From the IMG/VR virus record IMGVR_UViG_3300027980_000096, positions 1 to 24,168 of that record: 24,168 nucleotides of DNA; one strand, 5' to 3'. Positions 13,189-22,381 of this stretch are shown here, piece by piece. The stretch comes from a virus. How positions within the stretch are numbered: position 1 is the stretch's first letter; each line of letters opens with the position of its first letter. The position numbers and the translations under genes are program-made. Under the pieces are notes generated by a model, which worked only from the letters and a program-made list of their open reading frames with translations, was not told the DNA's origin and searched no databases.

Positions 13189-15204
13189 TCATTGCTTAAC
13201 ACCTTCTTGCGGCCCTAAAGCCTCAATGAAGTCGTATATTTCTTCAGCAATGTATTGTTCTTCTGCGGCAATAGCTAAGAGTTGACCAATCTTACCACCA
13301 ATTTCGCTGGTCGAATTAACTGGTGACGCAAGCCATTTAACAAAGCGCGGAGAAGTCATTAGCTTTGCTATTTGATTAGGAAACAATAATCGCCCCGCCA
13401 CATTTCCTGCCATCCGAGCAGCGCCAGCGGCCATTCCTCCCGGCTGACCAGTTAGACCAGCAACGCCAATGTTTGAAACGTCAATGCCAAGCGCGGAAAG
13501 CGTATCAAGGGCAAATGTTGCACGCGCCGTATTGGAAAAGTTTTTAAGTCTTGCGCTTTCAGACATATCTTTCATCAGGCCAAATAACTCGTCTAATCCC
13601 GTTCGCAATTCAGACCCTTTTGCGCCAAAAAATGCGTCTTTAGCTTCGTCTGCGATATTGCCGTAATTTGTAACGAATGTGTTGATGGAAAACTCTGTGT
13701 CCAATTCATTGCCAATTCGTTTATATCCAAGTTTTTGCAAAACTGTTGCAGAAACATCGGACCATTCTTCCGGCGTAAATTCATTTTTTAGCCGCGTCAG
13801 AACTGTGCCGCCGTCAGTGCGCTCATTCATCAAAAAGCGATAAACTTTTTCCGGCGCGTCATACTTGGCAATTTTATCAAAAAGGTCTTGGTTTGTTGCC
13901 TTCCATTGCGCTTGGAACTTCATTGTCTCGTCCCACTTCTTACGAAGTGCTGCGCCGCCTATACGATCAACCCCATCCTTTAGGTCAGCAGTCATTGCTC
14001 TATAAAGGTCGCTGTATAATGGGCGCTGCAATGCGTCAGTTTCAAACGCTTCTGAGACAATACGAAAGTCTTTTCTTTGTTCTCGAAACATACGATACGG
14101 AATAACGCCATTATTCACTGAGGCGTCAGCAAGCATCCCGTCAATTTGAGCAATAGCCCCCTTGTACTTTGGCCCGAATGTGTTAGGGCTTTGCTCTATT
14201 TTTGCAACCCATTCACTCCGTAGCTTTTTAATGTTATCCAGAGAAAACATCGTATCAGGCCCAATAACCTGATCCAACTCGCCCTCTAACTTGGCAACTT
14301 GAGCATGATAACGCTTTTGCGCCGCACCAACAGCGGCTTGAACTTTAATTCCAGTTTCTTGTTGGGACCGCGCCTTACCGACTTTTGACGCCATTTTGGT
14401 AACAGCCGCCTCAGTTTCCTTGACCACTTTTTCAATTTGGTTCTTCATTCGCGTGGTGGCAGTCGGCGCAGCATCCAGTGCGCTTTCAATGGACCCGGCC
14501 CCACGGCCTCGCGTCACAGCGCCAGCGGTCGGGGTTATGTCATATCCCGTTAATGCTTGGAAAATCTTTTGAGACTTTTGATCTGCGCCGAGAACGCCTT
14601 TAATTGCCTTTGACGCATACGGCAACGCATATCGACCGATTAACTCGCCGCCGCCAGCCATTGCCGACGCTGTGGCTGTGTCAACCGCCATTTCTCCAAG
14701 GGATCGCGTATCATCAACGCCTAAGACGGTGCTGGCGAGAAAATCAACACCAACATCTGCGATTGCTGTTCCGGCAACAGCGCCGCCAACGCCGCCAGTG
14801 ACAGCGCCGACCGTCCCGCCGACCGCTTGAGCGCCTTCGCGCACAATGTCGTAAGTGTCTTTGAGCGTAAAGCCACTGCCAAACAGCCCGCCTTTTGTTT
14901 CGTCAAATAACACAAGGCGTTTTGTTTTAGGGTCGGTATAAACAAAGTTTCCATCGCCGTAAGGTACAGCGTCAGGAAAATGTTTTCTCAATTCAGAAAG
15001 CCGATCTTCTTCTTTCTGCGCTAAATTAACTTTTAAACGAACATCACTTGGCGCACCTGTGCGCTTATCAATAGACGCGTCAAATTGAGGCGTCTGACGA
15101 TAGTTATTGAGCGCCGCGTTAATTTCTTGGTCGCCCCAATCGTCAGGCACGCTAAACGTCATGCCGCCATATTTCAATCTGCGAACCTGACCGGCTTGGG
15201 TCAT
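13189..15204 (-). CDS. Large internal virion (ejection) protein
   Basis: This is a 671-residue protein encoded between the tail fibre and a second large internal protein, with its ATG overlapping the latter's stop. It starts with a small domain (GMTFSVPDDWGDQEINAALN) found at the N-terminus of large phage virion proteins. Residues 125-162 form a glycine/alanine-rich hydrophobic stretch (VGGTVGAVTGGVGGAVAG) able to enter a membrane. The rest is long and helical. Podoviruses place two or three such proteins inside the capsid; they are ejected to build a channel for DNA. There is no sign of a lytic transglycosylase motif. The assignment rests on size, order and composition. Confidence 0.75.
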   Translation of the reverse strand: MTQAGQVRRLKYGGMTFSVPDDWGDQEINAALNNYRQTPQFDASIDKRTGAPSDVRLKVNLAQKEEDRLSELRKHFPDAVPYGDGNFVYTDPKTKRLVLFDETKGGLFGSGFTLKDTYDIVREGAQAVGGTVGAVTGGVGGAVAGTAIADVGVDFLASTVLGVDDTRSLGEMAVDTATASAMAGGGELIGRYALPYASKAIKGVLGADQKSQKIFQALTGYDITPTAGAVTRGRGAGSIESALDAAPTATTRMKNQIEKVVKETEAAVTKMASKVGKARSQQETGIKVQAAVGAAQKRYHAQVAKLEGELDQVIGPDTMFSLDNIKKLRSEWVAKIEQSPNTFGPKYKGAIAQIDGMLADASVNNGVIPYRMFREQRKDFRIVSEAFETDALQRPLYSDLYRAMTADLKDGVDRIGGAALRKKWDETMKFQAQWKATNQDLFDKIAKYDAPEKVYRFLMNERTDGGTVLTRLKNEFTPEEWSDVSATVLQKLGYKRIGNELDTEFSINTFVTNYGNIADEAKDAFFGAKGSELRTGLDELFGLMKDMSESARLKNFSNTARATFALDTLSALGIDVSNIGVAGLTGQPGGMAAGAARMAGNVAGRLLFPNQIAKLMTSPRFVKWLASPVNSTSEIGGKIGQLLAIAAEEQYIAEEIYDFIEALGPQEGVKQ

Positions 15205-17399
15205 TAGATCACTCCACCCGTCAAAAATCTGTCTCTAATTTCAGCCGTGGAGATTTCTCGACCGCTAGGCAACGTGATTACATCATCATTCATCAAGCTG
15301 TCACCGGACATAGAGAGCAATTCATAAGCCTCTTGCATTTCCGGGTCATCTGCGAACAAGCCACCGGCCACCATCTGATCCCTAATTGCAGACATTTCAA
15401 CAACTTGACCATCTGGAAGTTGCACGCTGCCATCAGTGACAACTTGCTCGACCCCACCAGCCAAATCCATAGCTGTTTTCATTTCTCCCGGCGTGGCGGC
15501 GGCGGTGTTTTGCTCAACTGGTGCCACGGCAGCAACGGGCTGCGGCGTTGCCTGTTGAGGTTGCTGTGGTTGCTGCTGAATTGTCGCGGGTTGAGCCGTG
15601 GGCGTCTTGTTTGGCAGGAATTGGTCAAGCGGGACAACTGGGACACCATCTTCGCCCTCAATCATGCGAGCGCGACCGCGCAAATAACTCTCAGGCGGCG
15701 GCGGTGGTGGCGTATAACCTTGTTCCGGCAAAACGAGAGACATACCAGATTGGAAATTGGCGCGTTGCTTTTCCAAAGTTTTCGGTAACTCGTTAATCAG
15801 CTTAACAAGTGTGTCGGCAGTCGGCGCGACATTATCAGGGTCAAGCGTTCCGTCTGAACCCATGTAAAGTTTGCTTTCAAATTCTGTTGTTTGGCCAACA
15901 GCGCCAGTTTCAGCTTTGAGTTTTTGAAGCGTATCCATCAACGCCGTCAACTGCAATTTGGGCAAAAGACCACGGAATGTCGCCGCCTTGCTTTCCGGGT
16001 CGGCAAACGCGGCAACATCGCCATAAACGCCACCAACCCAATTAGCAAACTGGCCATTTTGAGCCTTGATTTTCGCCTCATTGATAGCGTTTTGAATGTC
16101 CTGCGGATTGTCTGTTAGCGGCTCTGTATCAGTCAAGGCAAACAGGGCTTTAACTGCCACCGTATAGTTTTCATGGATTTGATTTGATACATCCTCAAGA
16201 CCTTCGCGTGCCGGGATGTAATTAACCCGCTGATCCATTCTATTAAGATAATCTGGATCATCTGCCAGCCGCGCCTTAACATATTCCGCTTCCTCGCCAG
16301 CCATGACGTTTTCGCCGCGTTTATGCTGCTCAAAAATAACGCGGTCACGATGGTCTTGATCTGTTTTTGGATTATAAACAGGATCAAGCCCCATGACTTG
16401 CCTTGTGTCTCGGTAAATTTGAGAATTGGGATCAAGCGAATTGAGGTAAGCCATGTTTTGCTGAACGGCTGTTGGCTGTAAGCCAGAGGCCCATTTGCCT
16501 GTCGTGATGTAGCTTTGTTGCGCTGGCGTGGCGCGAGTTATATCGGTCACACCCAATTCGCGCATACGCTCCTCACGCGCAAGACTGCGCTCTGCCGCAA
16601 GGTCGGCTCTTGCTTTTTTGTGAACAGCAAGGTCAGTAACCAATTTTTGATATTCCTGCGGCGGCAACGAGTCGATAACGCTTTGTTGTTTTAATTGCCT
16701 TTCAACATCATCATATTCTTCCATTGCAATCATGCGATTGAGACTGCCGACGATCATTGTTCCTTGTGCGGCCTCAATTTTAGAAACCATTTCAAGATTA
16801 TCGTATGATTTGGCAAAATCGCCGTCCTCTTTTGCCAACTTAGCAACAGCGACATTGCCTTCCGCAAGCGTCATATCTCCACGCGCAACAGCGGCAGAAA
16901 TAGTGCCTATTTCCGTATTCCATTCCTCATCCATAATGGCGCGGGTTGCAGAATTATGCTTTGCAATAAATCCAGCCTCTAAGCTGGTGATTTGTTCTTC
17001 AATGCGCTCTTGAAGTCTCGCCCGACTATCCTCGGAGCCAGTATGCGCCTCAAGTGCTTTCGACCTTAAATCTGCGAGGCTTTTCTTGTACGCAAGAACA
17101 GCGTCCTTGCTGTCCATGCCGCGCACGTTTCCACTCGCATCTGGTACGCCTTCAGCCTCAATGCGATCAAATTCATCTTGAGCAGCTTGCGCGAAAGAAC
17201 GAAAATCTTTTCTTCGCGCAACGCCATCCTCTCTTGACTGAATACGCTCCCCTGCCGCCTGTAGCGCACCAGCAACCTCACTAACAGCGCCCGTAATCTG
17301 CGCCATATTGTTTTCGCCAGCCAACGACATAGACGCATATTGCTGCCCTGTCGTACCGGGGATGCTCTGCTGTCTTTGATAAACCGGAACTCGTGCCAT
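15204..17399 (-). CDS. Internal virion (ejection) protein with C-terminal repeated motif
   Basis: This 731-residue protein is mostly helical and charged, including a long N-terminal coiled region (AAGERIQSREDGVARRKDFR and later repeats of E/R/Q-rich helices). Toward the C-terminus there is YTPPPPPPESY, then a Q/P-rich linker (QQQPQQPQQATPQP). The end carries two copies of a 22-residue motif, LPDGQVVEMSAIRDQMVAGG and LPSGREISTAEIRDRFLTGG, 27 residues apart. Order and size match the gp15-like internal protein of podoviruses. The repeated ends may be docking sites for another ejection protein or the portal. Confidence 0.75.
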   Translation of the reverse strand: MARVPVYQRQQSIPGTTGQQYASMSLAGENNMAQITGAVSEVAGALQAAGERIQSREDGVARRKDFRSFAQAAQDEFDRIEAEGVPDASGNVRGMDSKDAVLAYKKSLADLRSKALEAHTGSEDSRARLQERIEEQITSLEAGFIAKHNSATRAIMDEEWNTEIGTISAAVARGDMTLAEGNVAVAKLAKEDGDFAKSYDNLEMVSKIEAAQGTMIVGSLNRMIAMEEYDDVERQLKQQSVIDSLPPQEYQKLVTDLAVHKKARADLAAERSLAREERMRELGVTDITRATPAQQSYITTGKWASGLQPTAVQQNMAYLNSLDPNSQIYRDTRQVMGLDPVYNPKTDQDHRDRVIFEQHKRGENVMAGEEAEYVKARLADDPDYLNRMDQRVNYIPAREGLEDVSNQIHENYTVAVKALFALTDTEPLTDNPQDIQNAINEAKIKAQNGQFANWVGGVYGDVAAFADPESKAATFRGLLPKLQLTALMDTLQKLKAETGAVGQTTEFESKLYMGSDGTLDPDNVAPTADTLVKLINELPKTLEKQRANFQSGMSLVLPEQGYTPPPPPPESYLRGRARMIEGEDGVPVVPLDQFLPNKTPTAQPATIQQQPQQPQQATPQPVAAVAPVEQNTAAATPGEMKTAMDLAGGVEQVVTDGSVQLPDGQVVEMSAIRDQMVAGGLFADDPEMQEAYELLSMSGDSLMNDDVITLPSGREISTAEIRDRFLTGGVI

Positions 17400-17408
17400 T
17401 ATCTTTGC

Positions 17409-17912
17409 CTATGCCAAAAGTGAGAGGCCTTTTGCCCCTGTTAAAAGAGTTGAGCCAGCGTTGAAATAGCTTTGCTTTTGCGCCGCCCTGCCTTCTGCGC
17501 GTCGAAGTGTCGCCGCCTGTTGCGCTGCCGACGCATTCATCTGCCCCCCATACCGGATCGCCAGCGCGTCCAATTCAGCTTCCTCGGCGCTAAACCCTAG
17601 AACGTCACCAGCATCTAACAACTCACCCCCACCAGCGGCGATGTTTGCTCGTTGTGTGCCGCCCATCCGCGCAATCATCGTGCGCTGGCGTTCTTCATCA
17701 TATTCCGCTTTTTGCCGAGCGGCGATGGCTTGGTTTTCGGCAACTTGCGCGTTGTATTGGGCGATCTTGTTTTGGCTACGGCCTTGTTGAATAGAGCCGA
17801 GCGCAGAAACACCCGTCAACGCGCCCATAGCAACGGAAGCCGCTGTGGCCGCTGTAGCTGCCGACGCCTTACTAACGCCTAACGCAATCATTGCTTCTGG
17901 ACCTACACACAT
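17409..17912 (-). CDS. Small internal virion protein (gp14-like)
   Basis: This is a 167-residue Ala/Gly-rich protein with GAAGG before the ATG. The N-terminal third is hydrophobic (SAATAATAASVAMGALTG), followed by a charged helical stretch (NQAIAARQKAEYDEERQRTM) and RMGGTQRANIAAGGGE. The N-terminal hydrophobic helix followed by a QxxxA-rich helix and the GGxxRA pattern are typical of the small ejection protein that precedes the two large ones in many podoviruses. It likely enters the host membrane first during genome delivery. Confidence 0.78.
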   Translation of the reverse strand: MCVGPEAMIALGVSKASAATAATAASVAMGALTGVSALGSIQQGRSQNKIAQYNAQVAENQAIAARQKAEYDEERQRTMIARMGGTQRANIAAGGGELLDAGDVLGFSAEEAELDALAIRYGGQMNASAAQQAATLRRAEGRAAQKQSYFNAGSTLLTGAKGLSLLA

Positions 17913-17913
17913 A

Positions 17914-19965
17914 TCACACCTTCGTCGTATTCAATTCGGGCATAATCGCCACCACACTCATAGGCAATGGTTGATCTTGCACGATGGTTATGTATCCGTC
18001 TTTATCCCACGTTCTCGGAAACTCGACTTCCTTATCACCAGAGAATAGCGCAGGAGGAGCGTCTTGGCTATCGGCAGATGAACGAAACGGAATTAAATCC
18101 AGCGAATCGCTATCCGGCCCCTGCTTTGCGCCCAAGGTTTTATAAAACCGATAGGTGATCCGAGAAATGCGCTTTTTCTTGCCTTGTGCGGTGCCGTCAG
18201 ACGCACCAGCCTCTATCCGTAAGGTTTGGAGCGTCGAAGTGTACGGAAGGCCCACATGGGCGACTGTGGCCGTCCTAGAAAGGGTAACAGAACCACTCGA
18301 CACCGTTACGTCAGGATGCGTTGCGCCATCGGCCAAAACCGACACAGTTTCGCCCTCAAGGTGATCCAATCCGGTAAGCGTCTTAACGCCGCCGCCGCTG
18401 TATGTGAGCATACTGTCAAGAAACGTAGCTTGCGTTGTCGTTGTCGCTCCTTCTGGCAACCCTGCGGTCATAAATTCAACGTGTTGCACCGTCGCGCCGT
18501 TTATTATGCGTTCAACAATTAGCCACAAATCATCGCGTGTGCCGTCCTCGGATGGGATAACAGCCACGCTTTTGACTTTGGCGTTAGTGCCGCCAATGGT
18601 GTGCTTATGCCAGCCCACAACGTCTTGGGCGCGTTCGTATGTCATGCCTAAAAGCGTTCCGTCAGAACGAACCATCCAAACGATGCTGTCCGGCTCTTGC
18701 TGATAGGCCATATCAATCACGCCGCCTTCGGTGATATGTTCTGCGAGAATGGACAAGTCGGGCGCGGTGTATGCGTCAGTTTCAAATTGATAAACGTATT
18801 CTCGCACCTTGCGGGACGCCCGTTGCAAGAACAAAACCGAGTTACCGACTTGCGGCGGCGTAACTTGAGCCGATCCGAACGTGGTCTGCCGCACAACCCG
18901 CGTATTCGTCGGGCTGATCGGGTTGTTCGTGTCGCCCTGCGAAACAATAAATTCACCGCCAGCAGTGCCAACCGAAAGCACGCGCCCCGCACGCATCCAC
19001 CGAATGACGTTCACTTGGTCGGTGGCGATGGTATAGACAAAGCCGTTATCATCGACCACCGTGCCGTCGCGCTCCGTTGGCGCATAATTTTCATAATCAG
19101 CCGACACGCTAAAGAACATTGATTGTGGTCGTTCTGTCGTAGCGCCCCAAACAAGTCTTTGTTCAAAAAAGGTGACAACAGCCGGATATCCGGTCGTATC
19201 ACTAAACGCGCCCAAGCGCCAGTTCTCAGTTGCCGTTCCAGCCGACGCATTTTCTCCGCGAATGGTCGCGGTGACTTGCGTGGCGCTGGTGTAAGCGGTG
19301 ATTTCAAGCCATGTCCAATCACTCGCCGGATCACGCCAGCGAATAGACCGACCCACATCAGTTGACGCGAATGTATTGGCCGACGCCGTGACCGTCACAC
19401 TTCCGGTCGTGCCGGAAAGCGCAAGCGTTGTCGTGCTGGTATTCGTCGCATTATAAGGACCGTCGAGAAAATCAATCTCCGTCAGCGTCCAATTCGTATC
19501 ACCAGTGCGGGATAGCTTGCGCGGCGCGTAATCCTCATGCGCGATATAAAGAACGTCAGCCGACTGCGTAATTACCAACTCAAAAACATCAGACGCAGCG
19601 TATGGTGTCGAAATCTCATAAGCGCCCGTTTTATGAAATTCGATAGAAAAAACACCGTCAAACGGGCCGGACGTAATCTGTCCATAATTCTTGTAAAAGC
19701 GAATGTATTGGTCGCCAAATTCCAGAATATAGGCTTGCGTGACGCTAAATTCGAAAGGCAGTAGCCGCGTAGCGTTGGCGCTCGTTTTTACGGTGGCGGC
19801 ATAATACGTCCCGCCGCGCCTTGCCGCTGGCCCATGCTTTTGAACCAACATATTCGTCATGGTTTGTACGCCATTGGCGTACTTTGACAGATCAACGCGC
19901 CCGTACAGCTTCGGGGATAACTCCCCGGCTGTGAAATTGGTATTCATGGGTGCGGAACGCGGCAT
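17914..19965 (-). CDS. Tail tubular B-like / virion stabilisation protein
   Basis: This is a 683-residue protein. The start MPRSAPMNTNFTAGELSPK, with FTAGELSP then RVDLSKYANG and GPAARRGGTYY, matches a family of podovirus tail proteins of similar length in which residues like LPFEFSVTQAYILEFGDQYI also recur. It is beta-rich throughout. The gene follows the tail tubular A-like gene, its ATG overlapping that stop (TAATG), so it probably forms the nozzle of the short tail. The exact name (tubular protein B or stabilisation protein) depends on the naming convention. Confidence 0.82.
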   Translation of the reverse strand: MPRSAPMNTNFTAGELSPKLYGRVDLSKYANGVQTMTNMLVQKHGPAARRGGTYYAATVKTSANATRLLPFEFSVTQAYILEFGDQYIRFYKNYGQITSGPFDGVFSIEFHKTGAYEISTPYAASDVFELVITQSADVLYIAHEDYAPRKLSRTGDTNWTLTEIDFLDGPYNATNTSTTTLALSGTTGSVTVTASANTFASTDVGRSIRWRDPASDWTWLEITAYTSATQVTATIRGENASAGTATENWRLGAFSDTTGYPAVVTFFEQRLVWGATTERPQSMFFSVSADYENYAPTERDGTVVDDNGFVYTIATDQVNVIRWMRAGRVLSVGTAGGEFIVSQGDTNNPISPTNTRVVRQTTFGSAQVTPPQVGNSVLFLQRASRKVREYVYQFETDAYTAPDLSILAEHITEGGVIDMAYQQEPDSIVWMVRSDGTLLGMTYERAQDVVGWHKHTIGGTNAKVKSVAVIPSEDGTRDDLWLIVERIINGATVQHVEFMTAGLPEGATTTTQATFLDSMLTYSGGGVKTLTGLDHLEGETVSVLADGATHPDVTVSSGSVTLSRTATVAHVGLPYTSTLQTLRIEAGASDGTAQGKKKRISRITYRFYKTLGAKQGPDSDSLDLIPFRSSADSQDAPPALFSGDKEVEFPRTWDKDGYITIVQDQPLPMSVVAIMPELNTTKV

Positions 19966-20567
19966 TAGCTTGTCCCGTTTACATCAACCGTCAAGGATGC
20001 TGCGTAATTCAACCGACTATCAAGCCATGTGTCAGCCACGATCTGCGGCTCTCCGCTTTCCTGACCGTCAATGGACCGCGCATCCGTAATTTTCATGCGG
20101 TAAACTTCCATCATATTTTGATAGAGGCTATTGCTTTCAGCCAGAGGGATTGCCAACTCAGCCGCTAAACGTGCGGAGAGCGCCTCGACAAACATCGGAT
20201 CGTATTGCGTCGGGTCCGTGATCTCGGCCAAATAAATAATTTTTGCCGTGCCTTCGTCAGTCAGCAAATTGCGGCCCTCGATCACGTAAACCATGTCTTT
20301 TTCTTCCATCTGGATTACTCGCAAGCAATCCGTAGGAAGCGCAAAAGAGTTGCCATAACCAAAGGCCGGGGCGGTGGCATTAAGGGCAAGCTGCACGCGC
20401 CGAAGCGCAAAATTCCAAATGTGATCCCGCAAGACAGCGTTACGCACTTGGTCAAAAATCAAATTGACGGCACGCGCCGCCTCGCTGTTCTCGGTAAAGC
20501 TGATGATCGAAGAAGCGCCGATGCGAATTAGCGCATTGTTGGCAATCTGCACATTAGAAGTCGCCAT
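19965..20567 (-). CDS. Tail tubular protein A-like adaptor
   Basis: This is a 200-residue protein with GAGG upstream of the ATG. It has the pattern of tail tubular protein A/head-tail adaptors: NNALIRIGASSIISFTE at the start, then AVNLIFDQVRNAVLRDHIWN, FALPTDCLRVIQM and DPMFVEALSARLAAELAIPL. In the T7 type this protein forms the ring between portal and nozzle. Its place between head genes and the tubular B-like gene agrees. A UUCG-loop hairpin precedes it. Confidence 0.9.
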   Translation of the reverse strand: MATSNVQIANNALIRIGASSIISFTENSEAARAVNLIFDQVRNAVLRDHIWNFALRRVQLALNATAPAFGYGNSFALPTDCLRVIQMEEKDMVYVIEGRNLLTDEGTAKIIYLAEITDPTQYDPMFVEALSARLAAELAIPLAESNSLYQNMMEVYRMKITDARSIDGQESGEPQIVADTWLDSRLNYAASLTVDVNGTS

Positions 20568-20587
20568 TTAGCACCTCAAGGAAAGGC

Positions 20588-20613
20588 GGGGGAATGACCG
20601 AAGCCACTCCCCC
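20588..20613 (-). terminator. Hairpin with UUCG loop between head and tail genes
   Basis: Read on the - strand, GGGGGAGTGGC pairs with GTCATTCCCCC (nine Watson-Crick and two G-U pairs) around a TTCG loop closed by C-G, the extra-stable type. The following sequence (GCCTTTCC) is only weakly T-rich. It may terminate partly, mark an RNA-processing site, or protect the 3' end of the head mRNA. Confidence 0.6.
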
Positions 20614-20621
20614 TGTTTTCG

Positions 20622-21044
20622 TTAGCTGTTTGAGAAATACAGATCAACGACCAACGTGCCGGATGCCGGAAGAGAGGCAACAGCAATGGTGATGAAGATT
20701 TCTTCGTCAGCCGACAACGTAGCCATTGCGCTCGAAGGACCGAACACTTCTGGCGTTGTCGTCGTCTTTACTGCTGCTGCGCGATATTTGCCGGTCGTGC
20801 CGGTGATACCGATAGCAACGGTCGCCGAAGCCCCAAGCGTGGCGCTGTTATTCATAACGCCGTACAGGAAGCTTTCGCCAGCTTTAGCTTTAGCAATGAC
20901 GATGGTGTCAGACGTGGTTTGAGAGGCCAAGGTGATGGTTGCACGCTTTACACGTACATTGCCATCAACAACGCCCCCGTCCGGCAGATCGACAGGAACG
21001 GAATTAAGCAGACCGTTCATTTCTGCGCTGTAAAGGGTAGCCAT
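20622..21044 (-). CDS. Probable head-associated structural (decoration-like) protein
   Basis: This is a 140-residue protein just after the capsid gene, with AAGGAGG before the ATG, indicating strong expression. It is almost entirely beta-like, with many T, V, A and S residues (VKRATITLASQTTSDTIVIA, ATVAIGITGTTGKYRAAAVK, EEIFITIAVASLPAS). No cysteine, membrane segment or signal is visible. Small beta-rich proteins placed behind the capsid gene often decorate or cement the head. The name is inferred from place and composition; I do not recognise a specific family. Confidence 0.75.
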   Translation of the reverse strand: MATLYSAEMNGLLNSVPVDLPDGGVVDGNVRVKRATITLASQTTSDTIVIAKAKAGESFLYGVMNNSATLGASATVAIGITGTTGKYRAAAVKTTTTPEVFGPSSAMATLSADEEIFITIAVASLPASGTLVVDLYFSNS

Positions 21045-21058
21045 GTTTCATGCCCTCC

Positions 21059-21934
21059 TTATTCTGTGCAAGGCGCTTCAAGAACACGCTTTTCTTCCAT
21101 CCGAGTGCCGCCGATGGCCATCGAAAGGAATACTTGGGTCGCGTAGTTCTTATCAGCACGCTCGCTGATTTTGGTCACAACGTCTTGACCAAGGCCAAGC
21201 AGCAGACCGTCCATTTGGAAGGCGAAGCAGCGGCGGTCGCCGTTGCCATCCACCGGCACCAACTTGGAACCGTCGATGCGGTTGCCGTTGACGCTGATGA
21301 ATTTGAAGCCCATGAACGTATCGACTTCGCCACGAGCCAGTGCCTTGACCGTATTGAAATCCGAACTTTTGATTTCAGTGGTGTTCAGCAAAGATTTGAT
21401 CTGGCTGGCGGTGCAAACGATGCAACGGCCTTCGTCCGGCACATCGTCGCCGTCAAAGGTTTCTTTGATCGAAAGCAGAGTCGTCAGGTTCATGTTAGAC
21501 GCTTGCGCCGAAAGGGCGGTTTGCGCTGCCGTTGCCGTGGAGCCGGAAACGCCCGTGTAGGCGGTGCCGAGCGCCGCGTCGATCAGAACTTCGTCCATCG
21601 CACGGCCCATTGCTTTCGCGGCGGCTTGTGCGTATTGCGAAGTCGGATCAATCAGCATCCGAACCTTATCTTCATTATCAATCAGGTCGGCCCAATCGAA
21701 ATCTTCCAGAGAAACCCGGCGACGAGCGTGCGGGGTGTCGATCTGCGGAGTATCCGCATGACGCGACGGACGGCGACGAGCGGCGGTAGCGCCGATCTGC
21801 TCAAAAAACGCATTTTTGCCGACAACAGCTTCTTCACGAATTTCGCCCCGCAACTTGGACCCGTCTTGCTGGACAAGGTGCTGAACATTCGCTGAATACT
21901 GCTCGACAAAGGCGGTGGTAACTTGAACGGACAT
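21059..21934 (-). CDS. Major capsid protein (Phage_capsid_2-like)
   Basis: The ATG at 21934 is preceded by AAGGAGA, giving 291 residues; in-frame codons upstream to 22000 lack a ribosome site. The N-terminal third carries NAFFEQIG, then ARRRPSRHADTPQIDTPHAR and DFDWADLIDNEDKVRMLIDP, and the helix AAAKAMGRAMDEVLIDA. This pattern fits the BPP-1-like capsid group. The C-terminal part (QMDGLLLGLGQDVVTKISER then AIGGTRMEEKRV) is the usual end of such shells. It would form the icosahedral head around the scaffold. It is separated from the scaffold operon by a terminator, so it may have its own promoter. Confidence 0.9.
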   Translation of the reverse strand: MSVQVTTAFVEQYSANVQHLVQQDGSKLRGEIREEAVVGKNAFFEQIGATAARRRPSRHADTPQIDTPHARRRVSLEDFDWADLIDNEDKVRMLIDPTSQYAQAAAKAMGRAMDEVLIDAALGTAYTGVSGSTATAAQTALSAQASNMNLTTLLSIKETFDGDDVPDEGRCIVCTASQIKSLLNTTEIKSSDFNTVKALARGEVDTFMGFKFISVNGNRIDGSKLVPVDGNGDRRCFAFQMDGLLLGLGQDVVTKISERADKNYATQVFLSMAIGGTRMEEKRVLEAPCTE

Positions 21935-22222
21935 TATCCATTCTCCTTTGTTGAATGTTACAGTTTGGTTTTGCGGGGTGTCGCCAATATGACGGCCCAA
22001 AAGCGCCTAAACTCTTGAGCGGGTCCGATGCGGAGTGTCCACAAAGATTGAAAGGCGTGGCTAATATAACACACTGTGGCAAGAAAGAAACAGAAAAAAT
22101 ATTTCCAAAAAACCTGTAACTTTTCTGATTTTTTTTCGTCCAACCCCTAAGAAAAACAAAAAACAAACGTCATACTAAATGAACATCAACAAACGGAGCG
22201 CCCCAAGGGGCATTTAAATACC
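21935..22222 (-). other. AT-rich intergenic region upstream of the capsid gene
   Basis: No convincing leftward gene is seen here; the open frames are shadows. The stretch 22080-22200 contains long A and T runs (including eight T in a row at about 22126-22133), in contrast to the neighbouring coding DNA. CAGAAAA and TTTTCTG form a weak inverted repeat within it. It holds a candidate promoter for the capsid gene and the leader of the opposite-facing small ORF. Confidence 0.6.
22063..22071 (-). promoter_or_regulatory. Possible extended -10 promoter for the capsid gene
   Basis: Read on the - strand, TGTTATATT is an extended -10 element (TGn followed by TATATT). It lies about 130 bases before the capsid ATG and has a T-rich stretch upstream. 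No good -35 lies at 16-18 bases. A phage-specific promoter cannot be excluded. Confidence 0.35.
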
Positions 22223-22381
22223 ATGATTACACAGCAAAAAATCAACGAAGTACGCGCTTTCCTCAAACTTGAAGCTAAAGTCTTAAACGATCCAGAACTT
22301 ATGGCTTTAATAAACATGATGGATGACAACAACATCCTCACGCTATGCGAAATCGTAAATAAAGAATATACAGAGCAATAA
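22223..22381 (+). CDS. 52-residue ORF facing against the late genes
   Basis: An ATG at 22223 opens a 52-residue frame on the + strand between the scaffold and capsid genes, both of which are on the - strand. AAGGGG lies 12 bases upstream, a weak fit. The peptide is a credible small helical protein (VRAFLKLEAKVLNDPELMAL, then MMDDNNILTLCEIVNKEY), with no repeats or biased composition. Its TAA shares bases with the T-tract of the leftward terminator. It could be a regulatory peptide, an accessory gene, or chance. No + strand promoter close to consensus is evident. Confidence 0.5.
   Translation: MITQQKINEVRAFLKLEAKVLNDPELMALINMMDDNNILTLCEIVNKEYTEQ

Noticed and set aside
21050-21895. A 281-codon + strand frame antisense to the capsid gene
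   Set aside because: The opposite strand encodes a recognisable capsid protein with a good ribosome site; the antisense product has a random-looking composition and no ribosome site.
22090-22133. A + strand intrinsic terminator made of CAGAAAA / TTTTCTG and the following T-run
   Set aside because: The stem is seven mostly A-T pairs with a loop over 20 bases, too weak to call a terminator.
22080-22200. A replication origin or cos/pac site in the AT-rich region
   Set aside because: Only A/T runs and a weak inverted repeat are seen; there are no iterons or terminase recognition features, so it stays as an intergenic region.
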